Shown here piece after piece: positions 34,045 through 42,580 of a DNA stretch of 64,000 bases (positions within the stretch are counted from its first letter, which is position 1; every line of letters starts with the position of its first letter). The notes beneath the pieces were generated by a model. It made no database searches and was not told the origin of the DNA. It was given only the letters and a program-made list of their open reading frames with translations. The DNA is from Cronobacter dublinensis subsp. dublinensis LMG 23823. GTDB taxonomy: Bacteria > Pseudomonadota > Gammaproteobacteria > Enterobacterales > Enterobacteriaceae. Made by a program: the position numbers and the translations under genes. The stretch is taken from assembly GCF_001277235.1 (NCBI RefSeq), contig NZ_CP012266.1:4278001-4342000 (forward strand). The letters run 5' to 3'.

Positions 34045-34947
34045 TTACGCGGAGCCATACAACGCTTCCATAAAGGGGTTAGAAGGTAATCCAATCACCA
34101 ATGGTGTGATGCTTATACGAGTCTCGTCAACATGATTAACAATACCAAACCCAGCAAAATTTCCACGCCCACCTGAAGGTCGGAATTGGACAAAAGCAGT
34201 AGTAGTAGTAATCCAACGAGGATCAATAATAAGCGTTGCCTTAATTCCTGAGAACGAGGTATAGATTTGTGGATCTGTCGAAGCATTCCCACGAACAGCC
34301 TGAGCATACGCACCTAAAGAACTAGGCATTTCTATATTCTTCGTTCGGAATTGCTGATCGAAGGCAACGATTGATCCTCTAGCCTGATACCCAAGCTCTA
34401 CCAGCTTTTTAGGAGTAATGGCTTTTACCTCTATCTGTTTAAAGAGATTTTTAAATGCCATCATTAGGTAATTTAAATTCCATCCTAACTCGTGTAACGC
34501 AATGATTTTACTGTAATCAGAGAGATCAACTTTGATGCCTGCATGAGCAGCTAGAGCTAACAGCCTTGGGACATTTAGATAGTAAAAATTATGTAATGTA
34601 GTCTTCCATGGATTTTCAGCTTTAAGCTTGTCTTTTAACCAAAGAGAATGCTCTCGCTGGAGTTCCAAAAGACGTTCTGTAGGAAATTTTTCTACCCCAG
34701 AGTCAATTTCAGTATGATGATTACAACAAAGAAGCAACAAATTTGATTCATGATTCCGTTGCTTAAGATTTAACGGTGAATTTCCCCTTGGGCCTTCAGG
34801 CTGCTCTGCAACAATGTGAGCTACCTCTCCGATAAACTGTGATGACAGTCCACTTTCATCTTCAATAAGAAGCCTTTCCCTACAAATCGCACAGCAGCCT
34901 CCATCTCTGACCCAGACAATCCGTTTTACTCGTTCGCTAATGGGCAT
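34045..34947 (-). CDS. HNH-endonuclease domain protein, cargo of the selC element
   Basis: A 300-residue protein. Residues 5-95 form a zinc-bound HNH (beta-beta-alpha metal) nuclease domain: RDGG-C-CAIC (zinc cysteines 19 and 22), EVAHIVAE (general-base His44), EGPRGN, and NLLLLCCNHHTEID (Asn69, second zinc pair around Cys75/His78), followed by the motif LLELQREHSLWLKDK. Residues 100-300 are a separate domain I do not recognise: helical at first (LLALAAHAGIKVDLSDYSKI), beta-rich at the end. This HNH type is common in restriction and other defence loci, but no partner gene remains. AT-rich against GC-rich flanks, so acquired. The ATG at 34947 starts the domain; an upstream in-frame start would add 40 residues. 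Confidence 0.8.
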   Translation of the reverse strand: MPISERVKRIVWVRDGGCCAICRERLLIEDESGLSSQFIGEVAHIVAEQPEGPRGNSPLNLKQRNHESNLLLLCCNHHTEIDSGVEKFPTERLLELQREHSLWLKDKLKAENPWKTTLHNFYYLNVPRLLALAAHAGIKVDLSDYSKIIALHELGWNLNYLMMAFKNLFKQIEVKAITPKKLVELGYQARGSIVAFDQQFRTKNIEMPSSLGAYAQAVRGNASTDPQIYTSFSGIKATLIIDPRWITTTTAFVQFRPSGGRGNFAGFGIVNHVDETRISITPLVIGLPSNPFMEALYGSA

Positions 34948-35487
34948 AGCATGTGTACCTAACAAGTCAAGAAGGTTACATTTTATCTTAATCTTGCTGA
35001 TCAGTTGAGGTCCAACCTTGATCATGTGAAAATCTGACACAGGATAGAAAGTACAAAGGCTGCACATGATTAAACTCTAGCCTAAATACAGTATGGAAAA
35101 AGGAATGGGGGCATAATTGGGGGCACATTTAAAAATCGCATAGGAAAATAATCAATAAATTCAAGGCAATTAAATATCAAATGCGACTCCTGTGATCCCG
35201 CCAAAATGCCTTTCAGGTTTACAAGCATGCCTCTTTAAAGCTTTTACCCGCATGTATTCCTTCCCTGCATCGCCTTCCCGCTATACCTCTGCGGATAACG
35301 TATCGATTTGATCTTCAGGATGGCAATGCTAGTCGCCGGTCAATAAATCTTCATATAAATGAGTAAATAAAGACAAAAAGCGGCAGAAACATAGGATTTA
35401 TTAATCCGCTATAGATCCTGACGGTGAGAATAATAAGCGTGACTAAAAAGAATCAGGCAGCCTGCGATTTCTATGGCATTGATGCTT
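34948..35487. other. Right end of the selC element and adjoining non-coding DNA
   Basis: AT-rich sequence before the attR core contains a tandem GGGGGCATAA/GGGGGCACA pair (35105-35128), of a kind often seen near P4-like attachment ends. After attR the composition gradually returns to chromosomal values. No gene, tRNA or promoter is convincing from 35198 to 35487. Confidence 0.5.
35184..35197 (+). repeat. attR core, partial copy of the selC 3' end
   Basis: CGACTCCTGTGATC repeats selC 32140-32153 exactly and is followed by CCGCCA, as in the tRNA end but missing two T residues (GATC-CCGCCA against GATCTTCCGCCA). Confidence 0.78.
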
Positions 35488-36108
35488 TTACTCCCCCTTC
35501 AAATACCCCACCAACAGTCGGGATAAATGCGTCTGGAATTGCCCGGTATAATCCGCCGGAATAAACCCTTCAAGAAAGGACTTCGTTGGGCCGGTAATTA
35601 CGCCGAGCGCAAGATGCGCGGTAAATACCGGGTCAGGGAACGTGTTATCCGGGGCGGTTACGAGTGTTTGCGCTATCGAGTTAACCATCCGCTTATAAAT
35701 TACGCCCATCAGGCGCGCGCCGTCGCGCTCTGCCGCAACGGCGTAAAGCGCTTTTGACTCATCAGGATTGGCTAATTTCAGGCACAGATACGCCTGAACT
35801 ATCGCGCTGGCCATTTCCGCGACAGGTTTACCGCGCGCGGAAATAGCAGCCGCGTCGAGCGCATCGGCAATTTTAGTTAAGTGCAATTCCAGTACGCCAG
35901 AAAGTAGCGCGTCGCGGTTAGGGTAATACTGATAAAGGCTGCCGACGGACATCCCGGCGCGGCTCGCGACGCGCGTTGTCGTGCAGCGGCTTAATCCTTC
36001 ATTCACTAAAACCTGAATGGTTGCCGTATGAAGTGCCTCCACCGTTGCGACAGAACGGCGCTGGACAGGCATTTTACGCGGGCTAAGCGGGGCTGTGGTC
36101 GTCTTCAT
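35488..36108 (-). CDS. TetR-family transcriptional regulator
   Basis: A 206-residue repressor. The N-terminal helix-turn-helix (about residues 25-65) reads LSRCTTTRVASRAGMSVGSLYQYYPNRDALLSGVLE; the C-terminal helical domain binds an unknown ligand. It is divergent from an aldo/keto reductase gene, and an inverted repeat lies in the 75-base gap, so it probably represses both itself and that gene. It resembles YdbC-linked or AcrR-type regulators only in general terms. Confidence 0.9.
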   Translation of the reverse strand: MKTTTAPLSPRKMPVQRRSVATVEALHTATIQVLVNEGLSRCTTTRVASRAGMSVGSLYQYYPNRDALLSGVLELHLTKIADALDAAAISARGKPVAEMASAIVQAYLCLKLANPDESKALYAVAAERDGARLMGVIYKRMVNSIAQTLVTAPDNTFPDPVFTAHLALGVITGPTKSFLEGFIPADYTGQFQTHLSRLLVGYLKGE

Positions 36109-36127
36109 GGAATGCGAATTCTTAAAC

Positions 36128-36141
36128 TGAAGGATGCTTCA
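36128..36141. promoter_or_regulatory. Candidate TetR operator between the divergent genes
   Basis: TGAAG-GATG-CTTCA is an inverted repeat with 5-base arms midway between the TetR gene and the aldo/keto reductase gene. The role follows from position only. Confidence 0.4.
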
Positions 36142-36183
36142 TATACTAATAACTCCTCCCCACCGATACAGCAAGCAGGCGTT

Positions 36184-37050
36184 ATGAACACGATTGAAAA
36201 AAGCGGAACTTATTTACTGGGCGACCGTGAAGTAAAGCGGTTTGGTTACGGTGCGATGCAGCTGGCGGGTCCTGGCGTATTTGGTCCGCCGAAAGATAAA
36301 AACGCGGCGCTTGATGTATTACGCGCCGTTGTTGAGGCGGGCGTAAATCATATCGATACCAGCGATTTTTACGGGCCGCATATTACGAATCAACTTATTT
36401 GTGAAGCGTTATATCCCTATCGCAGCGACCTGACGATTGTGACGAAAGTGGGGGCGAAACGTGGCAATGACGGCTCGTGGAACCCGGCGTTTTCTGCTGA
36501 GGAATTAACTCAGGCGGTGCATGATAATCTGCGCAACCTGAAGCTCGACGCGCTGGACGTCGTTAATCTGCGCGCGATGTTTGACGTACATGGCCCGGCG
36601 GAAGGGTCAATTGAAGCGCCGCTCGCAGCCCTGGTGAAATTAAAAGAACAGGGGTTGATTAAGCATATTGGCTTAAGCAATGTCACGCCTGCGCAGGTCG
36701 CCGAGGCGCGAACAATCACCCCGATTTGCTGCGTACAGAATATGTATAACATCGTCCATCGCAACGACGAGGCGTTAATTGACGAGCTGGCCGCCGCCGG
36801 AATTGCCTATGTGCCGTTTTTCCCGTTAGGCGGTTTTTCCCCGCTGCAATCCTCCACACTTGAGAATATCGCGGCGCAATTATCCGCGACCCCGATGCAG
36901 GTGGCGCTCGCCTGGCTGTTGCACCGCGCGCAGAATATTTTGTTAATTCCGGGCACCGGGTCGGTCGTGCATTTTCATGAAAACAGCAAGGCCACCGAAT
37001 TAACGCTCTCTCAGGAAACCCTGGACGCGTTAAATCAGCTCGCGGCCTGA
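36184..37050 (+). CDS. Aldo/keto reductase, PdxI (YdbC)-like
   Basis: A 288-residue (beta/alpha)8 oxidoreductase. Catalytic residues appear in HIDTSDFYGPH (Asp and Tyr) and TIVTKVGAKRG (Lys); IGLSNVTPAQVAEA and the C-terminal LIPGTGSVVHFHEN bind NADP(H). It resembles E. coli YdbC (PdxI), a pyridoxal reductase, by the opening RFGYGAMQLAGPGVFGPPKDKN and overall length. Whether the substrate is pyridoxal here is not shown. Divergent from a TetR regulator that likely controls it. Confidence 0.85.
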   Translation: MNTIEKSGTYLLGDREVKRFGYGAMQLAGPGVFGPPKDKNAALDVLRAVVEAGVNHIDTSDFYGPHITNQLICEALYPYRSDLTIVTKVGAKRGNDGSWNPAFSAEELTQAVHDNLRNLKLDALDVVNLRAMFDVHGPAEGSIEAPLAALVKLKEQGLIKHIGLSNVTPAQVAEARTITPICCVQNMYNIVHRNDEALIDELAAAGIAYVPFFPLGGFSPLQSSTLENIAAQLSATPMQVALAWLLHRAQNILLIPGTGSVVHFHENSKATELTLSQETLDALNQLAA

Positions 37051-37086
37051 TAAAACCCCTGCCTTCAGACGGTACTGAAATGCTCA

Positions 37087-37644
37087 CTACCGCCTGCGGG
37101 CATGATCTTCTGCCGCGCGGAGATCGCCTGGCTCGTCAATATCCAGCACCACGCCCGCATCGTCTAAGGCAAGCGTCAGCACATTGCCGGGCGCCCGCGC
37201 CGCCTGCACAACGGATTTGGCGCCCTCGTCGCCGGAGAGCGCCACAAGCGCAGCGAAATACTCACGCCGGAACCCGACCGGGTGGCCGTGGCGTTGCTGG
37301 TAGTGCGGCACCACGACAGGTTTTTCATTAAGCGCCTGCGCCACGCGGCACAGGGAGGCGGCGCTGATAAGCGGCAGATCGCCTGGCAGGATCAGCCAGC
37401 CTGGGGCATCCGGCGTCGCTTTTACGCCAAGCGCGATGGACTCTCCCATGCCGCCCGTGCCGCCTTGCGGCCTCACGAGATGCCAGGGCAGGCCAGACGC
37501 CCGCGCCGCCGCCAGCACATGCGCTAACACCGGTTTGCCCTGAAGCAGCGCATCCAGCTTGTGCGTGACCGCGCCGCCTGCGCGAAACCGTTCGCCCTTT
37601 CCGGCGGCGAGAATAATGATGACCGGCGGGGTCGTCGCAGGCAT
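37087..37644 (-). CDS. MocA/MobA-like nucleotidyltransferase for molybdenum cofactor
   Basis: A 185-residue NTP transferase. The N-terminal nucleotide-binding loop IIILAAGKGERFRAGG and Lys in THKLDALLQGKPVL match MocA, the CTP:molybdopterin cytidylyltransferase; WLILPGDLPLI holds the metal aspartate and HPVGFRREY is also typical. PaoABC-type enzymes need the cytosine form of the cofactor, so this gene, last in the operon and starting in the TAATG overlap with the XdhC gene, probably makes that cofactor for the neighbouring enzyme. A MobA-like GMP transfer is less likely. Confidence 0.82.
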   Translation of the reverse strand: MPATTPPVIIILAAGKGERFRAGGAVTHKLDALLQGKPVLAHVLAAARASGLPWHLVRPQGGTGGMGESIALGVKATPDAPGWLILPGDLPLISAASLCRVAQALNEKPVVVPHYQQRHGHPVGFRREYFAALVALSGDEGAKSVVQAARAPGNVLTLALDDAGVVLDIDEPGDLRAAEDHARRR

Positions 37645-38588
37645 TACCGCGCCGCCTGCGGCGATGACAAATTCTGCCGGGCCGCCGCGACATCCGCCAG
37701 GATGGAGAGCGCCAGCGACTGCGCGTCGCGGGCTTTGGGGAAAATACCGATCGGCGCTTTGATGCGGGCGATATCCTGCTCGCGCCATCCATGCTCGCGC
37801 AGCGCCTCCACGCGCGTCGCGTGCGTGCGCTGGCTGCCCAGCGCGCCGATATAAAACGGCCCGGCGGCCAGCGCGGCGTTGAGCACCGGCAGCTCGCGGT
37901 CAAGATCGTGATACAACAGGACAACGGCGGTGTCGGCATCCATTAACGCCACATCGGCCTGCGGCTCCCTGCCGTCACTGACATGCACGTCATAGCCCGC
38001 CGCCCGCGCCACGTTCGCCGTCGCGTCGGCCTCTATGGAGCGCCCATAAATCATGACGCGCACGCAGGGCGCGTAGCGCACCTCAAATCCGTCGTCGCGC
38101 CAGCCGATTTCCCCGGCGGGCAGCACGCTTTGCAGCGTCTGCGAGGCCGGGTGATAACGCAACCCGGCGGGTTTGCGCTGCGCCAGCGCGTTGAGCGTCG
38201 CCAGCAGCGGCGTGACCGAACGCAGCGGATGAATGCAGAGCGTAATGCCGCCGCCGCAAGGCAACACGATATCGAAATAAGGCGAGCCCTCGCCGTACTT
38301 CACCAGGCGGTCTTCGCCGCAGGCTATCGCCTCCAGCGCCTCATAAGCGGCGGCGGATTCCACGCAGCCGCCGGAGACAAAGCCGCAATACGCGCCATCT
38401 TCGCGCACCGCCATATGCGCCCCGAGCGCGCGGGACGCGCCGCCGCGGATTTCCACCAGCGTCACCAGCGCCGCCGCCATACCGGCGTTCAGCGCCTGCG
38501 CCGCGAAGCGCAAAATCGTCGAGCTGTCATCGGTGAATAACGCCGCCTCAGGCTGCGCCTGTTCTGTCAGCAGGGATTGTTGCAGCAC
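37644..38588 (-). CDS. paoD: XdhC/PaoD-like molybdoenzyme maturation factor
   Basis: A 314-residue XdhC/CoxI family chaperone. The N-terminal domain contains the signature SGGCVESAAAYEAL, and the C-terminal Rossmann domain includes YIGALGSQRTHATRVEAL and RIKAPIGIF. Such proteins bind the cytosine-type molybdenum cofactor, promote its sulfuration and insert it into aldehyde oxidases. It starts at a GTG with AAAAAGGA upstream. It lies 72 bases downstream of the large subunit, as paoD follows paoC in E. coli. Confidence 0.87.
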   Translation of the reverse strand: MLQQSLLTEQAQPEAALFTDDSSTILRFAAQALNAGMAAALVTLVEIRGGASRALGAHMAVREDGAYCGFVSGGCVESAAAYEALEAIACGEDRLVKYGEGSPYFDIVLPCGGGITLCIHPLRSVTPLLATLNALAQRKPAGLRYHPASQTLQSVLPAGEIGWRDDGFEVRYAPCVRVMIYGRSIEADATANVARAAGYDVHVSDGREPQADVALMDADTAVVLLYHDLDRELPVLNAALAAGPFYIGALGSQRTHATRVEALREHGWREQDIARIKAPIGIFPKARDAQSLALSILADVAAARQNLSSPQAAR

Positions 38589-38659
38589 CTTTTCTCATCC
38601 TTTTTTCAGACTGCGATGCAGTACGGCTGGCGACGCATCATCGCCAGCCGTCGCGTTCC

Positions 38660-40861
38660 TTACGACGCCAGTTCAGGCAGGCCTTCAAGCAATTTATCCA
38701 GCGTGATGGGGTACTCCCGCACGCGCACGCCGGTGGCGTTATAAATCGCATTGGCAATGGCGGCGCTGACGCCGCACAGGCCGAGCTCGCCCACGCCTTT
38801 GGCTTTCATCGGCGAGGAGACCGGGTCGGTGTCTTCAAGGAAAATCACCTCCTGACGCGGGACATCGGCGTGTACCGGCACCTCGTAGAGCGCCATGTCG
38901 TGGTTAACGAAAAAACCGCGTCGCGTGTCGACAAACAGCTCTTCCATCAGCGCCCCGCCGAGGCCCATCGTCATCGCGCCGATGACCTGGCTGCGCGCGG
39001 TTTTCGGATTGAGAATGCGCCCGGCGGCGCAGACGGCCAGCATGCGGCGCACCCGCACCTCGCCGGTGTTCGCCTCCACCGCCACTTCAACAAAATGCCC
39101 GGCGAAGGTGGATTGCTGGAACTGCTTGTCGAGCGCGCCATATTCCATGGTGTCTTCTGCCGTCAGCGTGCCGTCGGCGGCGACCTGCGCGAGCGGTACG
39201 CGCCTGCCCTCGCCGCGGATCTGCCCGTCCACAAATTCCGCGCTGTTCGGATCAAAACCGAGCCGTTTCGCTGCGGCTTCGCGCAGTTTAACGCAGGCGG
39301 CATAGACGCCCGCCGTGGCGCTGTTGGCGCCCCACTGCCCGCCGGAGCCGGACGAGATCGGGTAGTCAGAATCACCCAGCCGCACGGTCACGCTCTCCAG
39401 CGGCACGCCCATCATTTCGGCGGCGGTCTGGGCGATAATGGTGTAGCTGCCGGTGCCGATGTCGGTCATGTCGGTTTCGACGGTCACCTGGCCCTGCGCA
39501 TCGAGATGCACGCGCGCGCCGGATTTCGTCACCAGGTTATTGCGAAACCCGGCGGCCATGCCGTGGCCCACCAGCCAGTCGCCTTCACGCACCTGCCCCG
39601 GCACCGGGTTACGCTGCTGCCAGCCGAAATGCGCCGCGCCCGTGCGCAGGCACTCCACCAACTGGCGGCGCGAGAAAAAGCGCTCCGGGTGCGCCGGGTC
39701 GACCTGAGTGTCGTTGATGATGCGAAACTCGACCGGATCCATGCCGAGCTTCTCGGCCATTTCATCGATGGCGATTTCCAGCACCATCATTCCCGGCGCT
39801 TCGCCAGGCGCGCGCATTGAGTTGCCTTCCGGCAGGTCGAGCTCCGCCAGCCGCAGCCCGGTGTGGCGGTTCGCGCCCGCATAGAGCAGTTCAGTCTGGT
39901 TGGTTGCGGTCTCCGTCGGCCCACCCGGCAGGTTGCCGGACCAGCTCTCATGCGCGATAGCGGTAAGGCGTCCATCCCTGCGCGCCCCGAGGCGCACCCG
40001 CTGGATAGTCGCCGGGCGGTGCGTGGTGTTATTGGGAATAAACGGGCGCGGCAGCATGACCTTCACTGGGCGCTGCACCGCGCGGGCGCCGAGCGCGGCC
40101 AGCACGGCGTCGCTGCGCAGAAAAAGCTTGGAGCCAAAGCCGCCGCCGATATACGGCGAGCGCACGCGAATATTCTCAAGAGGAATGTTGAGCGTTTTAG
40201 CGAGATCGCCGCGCCACCAGTTGATCATCTGGCTGGAGGTCCAGAGCGTGAGTTTATCGCCCTCCCAGGCGGCCATCGATGCGTGCGGCTCCATCGCCAT
40301 GTGGCTTTGATCCGGCGTGGTGTAGGTAGCGTCAAACTGCACTTCAGCGTGGTTAAACGCGCTCCCGAAATCGCCGACCGTTTTATCGGGCGTATCGTCC
40401 GGCGGCGTCGTCACGCCGGGTTTTTCTTTGGCGAGATCGTAAGCGCCAGGCGTTTCTTCATACGTTACCGTAATCAGCCCGGCGGCGGCGCGCGCCTGCT
40501 CGAAGGTTTCCGCCACCACCACGGCGATGGCCTGATGGTAGTGCTCAATCTCCGGGCCACCCAGCAGCGTGGCGGCGTTCATGTCGCCTTTGCCGAGCGG
40601 TCCGGCGTTCTGCGCGGTGATGACCGCCAGCACGCCCGGTGCCTGTTCCGCTGCCCCGGTGTCCATTGCGGTGATACGTCCTTTGGCGATGGCGGAGCCG
40701 ACCACATGGCCGTACGCCGCGTTTGGCGCTTCGTCATGCCATTCGTAGGCGTAGGTTGCCTGGCCGGAGGTTTTCAGCGGGCCGTCGATGCGATCGCGCG
40801 GCCGCCCGACCACGTTCTGCTGGTCAATCGGGTTCTGTGTTGCCGGTTTATCGAATTTCAT
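38660..40861 (-). CDS. paoC: Aldehyde oxidoreductase molybdenum-binding subunit (PaoC-like)
   Basis: A 733-residue xanthine-oxidase-family large subunit, one residue longer than E. coli PaoC. It shows the moco-binding segments IGGGFGSKLFLRSDAV, MRAPGEAPGMM, GTGSYTIIAQ and the active-site glutamate in KGVGELGLCG (Glu692). It oxidises aromatic or aliphatic aldehydes to acids with electrons passing to the FeS and FAD subunits. It is third in the operon; its ATG overlaps the paoB stop by one base (TGATG). No signal peptide, as expected for this subunit. Confidence 0.93.
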   Translation of the reverse strand: MKFDKPATQNPIDQQNVVGRPRDRIDGPLKTSGQATYAYEWHDEAPNAAYGHVVGSAIAKGRITAMDTGAAEQAPGVLAVITAQNAGPLGKGDMNAATLLGGPEIEHYHQAIAVVVAETFEQARAAAGLITVTYEETPGAYDLAKEKPGVTTPPDDTPDKTVGDFGSAFNHAEVQFDATYTTPDQSHMAMEPHASMAAWEGDKLTLWTSSQMINWWRGDLAKTLNIPLENIRVRSPYIGGGFGSKLFLRSDAVLAALGARAVQRPVKVMLPRPFIPNNTTHRPATIQRVRLGARRDGRLTAIAHESWSGNLPGGPTETATNQTELLYAGANRHTGLRLAELDLPEGNSMRAPGEAPGMMVLEIAIDEMAEKLGMDPVEFRIINDTQVDPAHPERFFSRRQLVECLRTGAAHFGWQQRNPVPGQVREGDWLVGHGMAAGFRNNLVTKSGARVHLDAQGQVTVETDMTDIGTGSYTIIAQTAAEMMGVPLESVTVRLGDSDYPISSGSGGQWGANSATAGVYAACVKLREAAAKRLGFDPNSAEFVDGQIRGEGRRVPLAQVAADGTLTAEDTMEYGALDKQFQQSTFAGHFVEVAVEANTGEVRVRRMLAVCAAGRILNPKTARSQVIGAMTMGLGGALMEELFVDTRRGFFVNHDMALYEVPVHADVPRQEVIFLEDTDPVSSPMKAKGVGELGLCGVSAAIANAIYNATGVRVREYPITLDKLLEGLPELAS

Positions 40862-41814
40862 CAGCCTGCCCTCGCTTGCGTCAGTACCGAGGCGAGCGTG
40901 CGCTTCGCCAGTACCAGCTTGAATGCGTTTTCCGGTGTCGGTTGCGCGTCGGCAAAGAGCGCGTCATACACGGCCTGCGCCCCGTGCGGCACCTGCGCGT
41001 CCGCCGCCTCGCGCCGCCACGGCTGATGCGCCACGCCGCCGAGCGCCACGCGCCCGGTGCCGTCCGGCTGCACAATCGCCGCCACCGAGACCAGCGCAAA
41101 CGCGTATGAGGCGCGGTCGCGCACTTTACGGTAGATCTGCGTGCCGCCCACCGGCGGCGGCAGCGTCACCGCCGTGATGAACTCGCCGGGCGCAAGCGTG
41201 GTTTCCAGGTGCGGCGTATCGCCCGGCGGGCGGTAAAATTCCGCGATGGGGATAAGGCGCTCCTGGCCTTGCGGGGTGACGGTTTCCACCATGGCGTCCA
41301 GCAGGCGCATGGCGACCGCCATATCGCTCGGGTGCGTGGCGATACAGGCGTCGCTTGCGCCCACGACTGCCAGCTGGCGGCTGAACCCCTGCATGGCGGC
41401 GCAGCCGCTGCCCGGCTGGCGCTTGTTGCACGGCTGATGGGTGTCGTAAAAGTAGGGGCAACGGGTGCGCTGGAGCAGGTTGCCGGCGGTGGTGGCCCGG
41501 TTGCGTAACTGCCCGGACGCCCCGGCGAGCAGCGCGCGGGAGAGCACCGCGTAATCGCGGCGCACGCGCAAGTCCGCCGCCAGATCGGTGTTGCGCACCA
41601 GCGCGCCTATCCGCAAACCGCCCTCGTCGGTCGGTTCAATTGTGTCCAGCGCCAGGCCGTTGACGTCGATAAGATGGACCGGCGTCTCTATCTCAAGCTT
41701 CATGAGATCGAGCAGATTGGTGCCGCCTGCGATAAATTTCGCGCCGGGGGTGCGCTGCGCGCTGGCCGCTGCCCCGGCGGGCGTGGCGGCGCGTTCGTAA
41801 GTGAAAGCTTTCAT
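40861..41814 (-). CDS. paoB: Aldehyde oxidoreductase FAD-binding subunit (PaoB-like)
   Basis: A 317-residue PCMH-type FAD subunit. KFIAGGTNLLDLMKLEIE is the FAD pyrophosphate-binding loop. As in E. coli PaoB, an insert carries four cysteines for an extra [4Fe-4S] cluster: Cys119 (RTRCPYF), Cys129 (QPCNKR), Cys138 (GSGCAA) and Cys157 (SDACIATHPSD). It links the [2Fe-2S] subunit and the molybdenum site. Four-base overlap (ATGA) with paoA upstream suggests tight stoichiometry. Confidence 0.93.
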   Translation of the reverse strand: MKAFTYERAATPAGAAASAQRTPGAKFIAGGTNLLDLMKLEIETPVHLIDVNGLALDTIEPTDEGGLRIGALVRNTDLAADLRVRRDYAVLSRALLAGASGQLRNRATTAGNLLQRTRCPYFYDTHQPCNKRQPGSGCAAMQGFSRQLAVVGASDACIATHPSDMAVAMRLLDAMVETVTPQGQERLIPIAEFYRPPGDTPHLETTLAPGEFITAVTLPPPVGGTQIYRKVRDRASYAFALVSVAAIVQPDGTGRVALGGVAHQPWRREAADAQVPHGAQAVYDALFADAQPTPENAFKLVLAKRTLASVLTQARAG

Positions 41815-42386
41815 GAGGATCCACTCCCGGCGACATCTTCGATCGCGGCAAGAATGTTGGAGTACGCGCCGCAGCGGCAGATATTGCCGCTCATTCGCTC
41901 GCGAATTTCATCGGCGGTCATTTCCGGCGGCGAGACTAAATCGTGCGTCACATGGCTTGGGATGCCCGCTTCTATCTCTTTCAGCATGGCCACCGACGAG
42001 CAAATTTGCCCCGGCGTGCAGTAGCCGCACTGAAAGCCGTCATGCTCGACAAACGCGGCCTGCATCGGATGCAGGTTGTCCGGCGTGCCGAGGCCTTCGA
42101 TGGTGGTTATCTGTGCGCCCTCATGCATCAGCGCAAGCGTCAGGCAGGCATTTACGCGTCGTCCGTCGACGAGAACCGTACACGCCCCGCACTGGCCGTG
42201 ATCGCAGCCTTTCTTGGTGCCGGTCAGGGCCAGATTTTCGCGCAGCGCGTCCAGAAGCGTGGTGCGGGTATCTACGTCCAGCTGGCGGGTTTCGCCATTT
42301 ACCGTCAGCGTCAGCGCCATGGAGTACGGCGCATCGCCCGCATCGCGCTGATGCCCGTGGTGTGTTTCATCGCCTTGGTTGCTCAT
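41811..42386 (-). CDS. paoA: Aldehyde oxidoreductase [2Fe-2S] subunit, without Tat signal
   Basis: A 191-residue iron-sulfur subunit. The plant-ferredoxin-type cluster is bound by cysteines in KKGCDHGQCGACTV and VNACLTLA, the second cluster by FQCGYCTPGQ and GNICRCGAY. E. coli PaoA carries a twin-arginine signal and takes PaoBC to the periplasm; here the protein begins MSNQGDETHHGHQRDAG and the frame upstream to the next stop has no twin arginine. It is therefore probably cytoplasmic. A GGAGG lies close to the ATG at 42386; the in-frame TTG at 42407 is unlikely. First gene of the operon. Confidence 0.9.
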   Translation of the reverse strand: MSNQGDETHHGHQRDAGDAPYSMALTLTVNGETRQLDVDTRTTLLDALRENLALTGTKKGCDHGQCGACTVLVDGRRVNACLTLALMHEGAQITTIEGLGTPDNLHPMQAAFVEHDGFQCGYCTPGQICSSVAMLKEIEAGIPSHVTHDLVSPPEMTADEIRERMSGNICRCGAYSNILAAIEDVAGSGSS

Positions 42387-42580
42387 CCAGGCCTCCAGTA
42401 TTGTCAAAGTGGAAAGGGCATATACCGCTACGATGCCGCGGGTTTTTTTTTATAACGGACAGTTAATAATAGACGGCGCTGGCGCGCTGACCGCCGCCGC
42501 TAAAAATTTGCCCGCCGCCGCCGATACCTCTGGTATCGTGAATACCCCTGAAGCCGCCCAAACCGCCTGAGCCTGACACT

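Larger units (their letters stand above)
32154..35197. mobile_element. Decayed integrative element at selC
   Basis: About 3 kb between two exact copies of CGACTCCTGTGATC. It starts with a P4-type integrase reading away from selC, cut off by an IS3-family insertion, then carries one HNH-nuclease gene. Base composition is clearly more AT-rich than the flanks, apart from the IS. The integrase has lost its catalytic domain, so the element can no longer move by itself. Downstream (35488 on) normal composition resumes. Boundary repeats and gene content support the call; the original size cannot be known. Confidence 0.82.

Noticed and set aside
42379..42570. A 63-codon plus-strand frame before the glycosyltransferase gene
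   Set aside because: Starts antisense within paoA, has an Ala-rich low-complexity end and no ribosome binding site.
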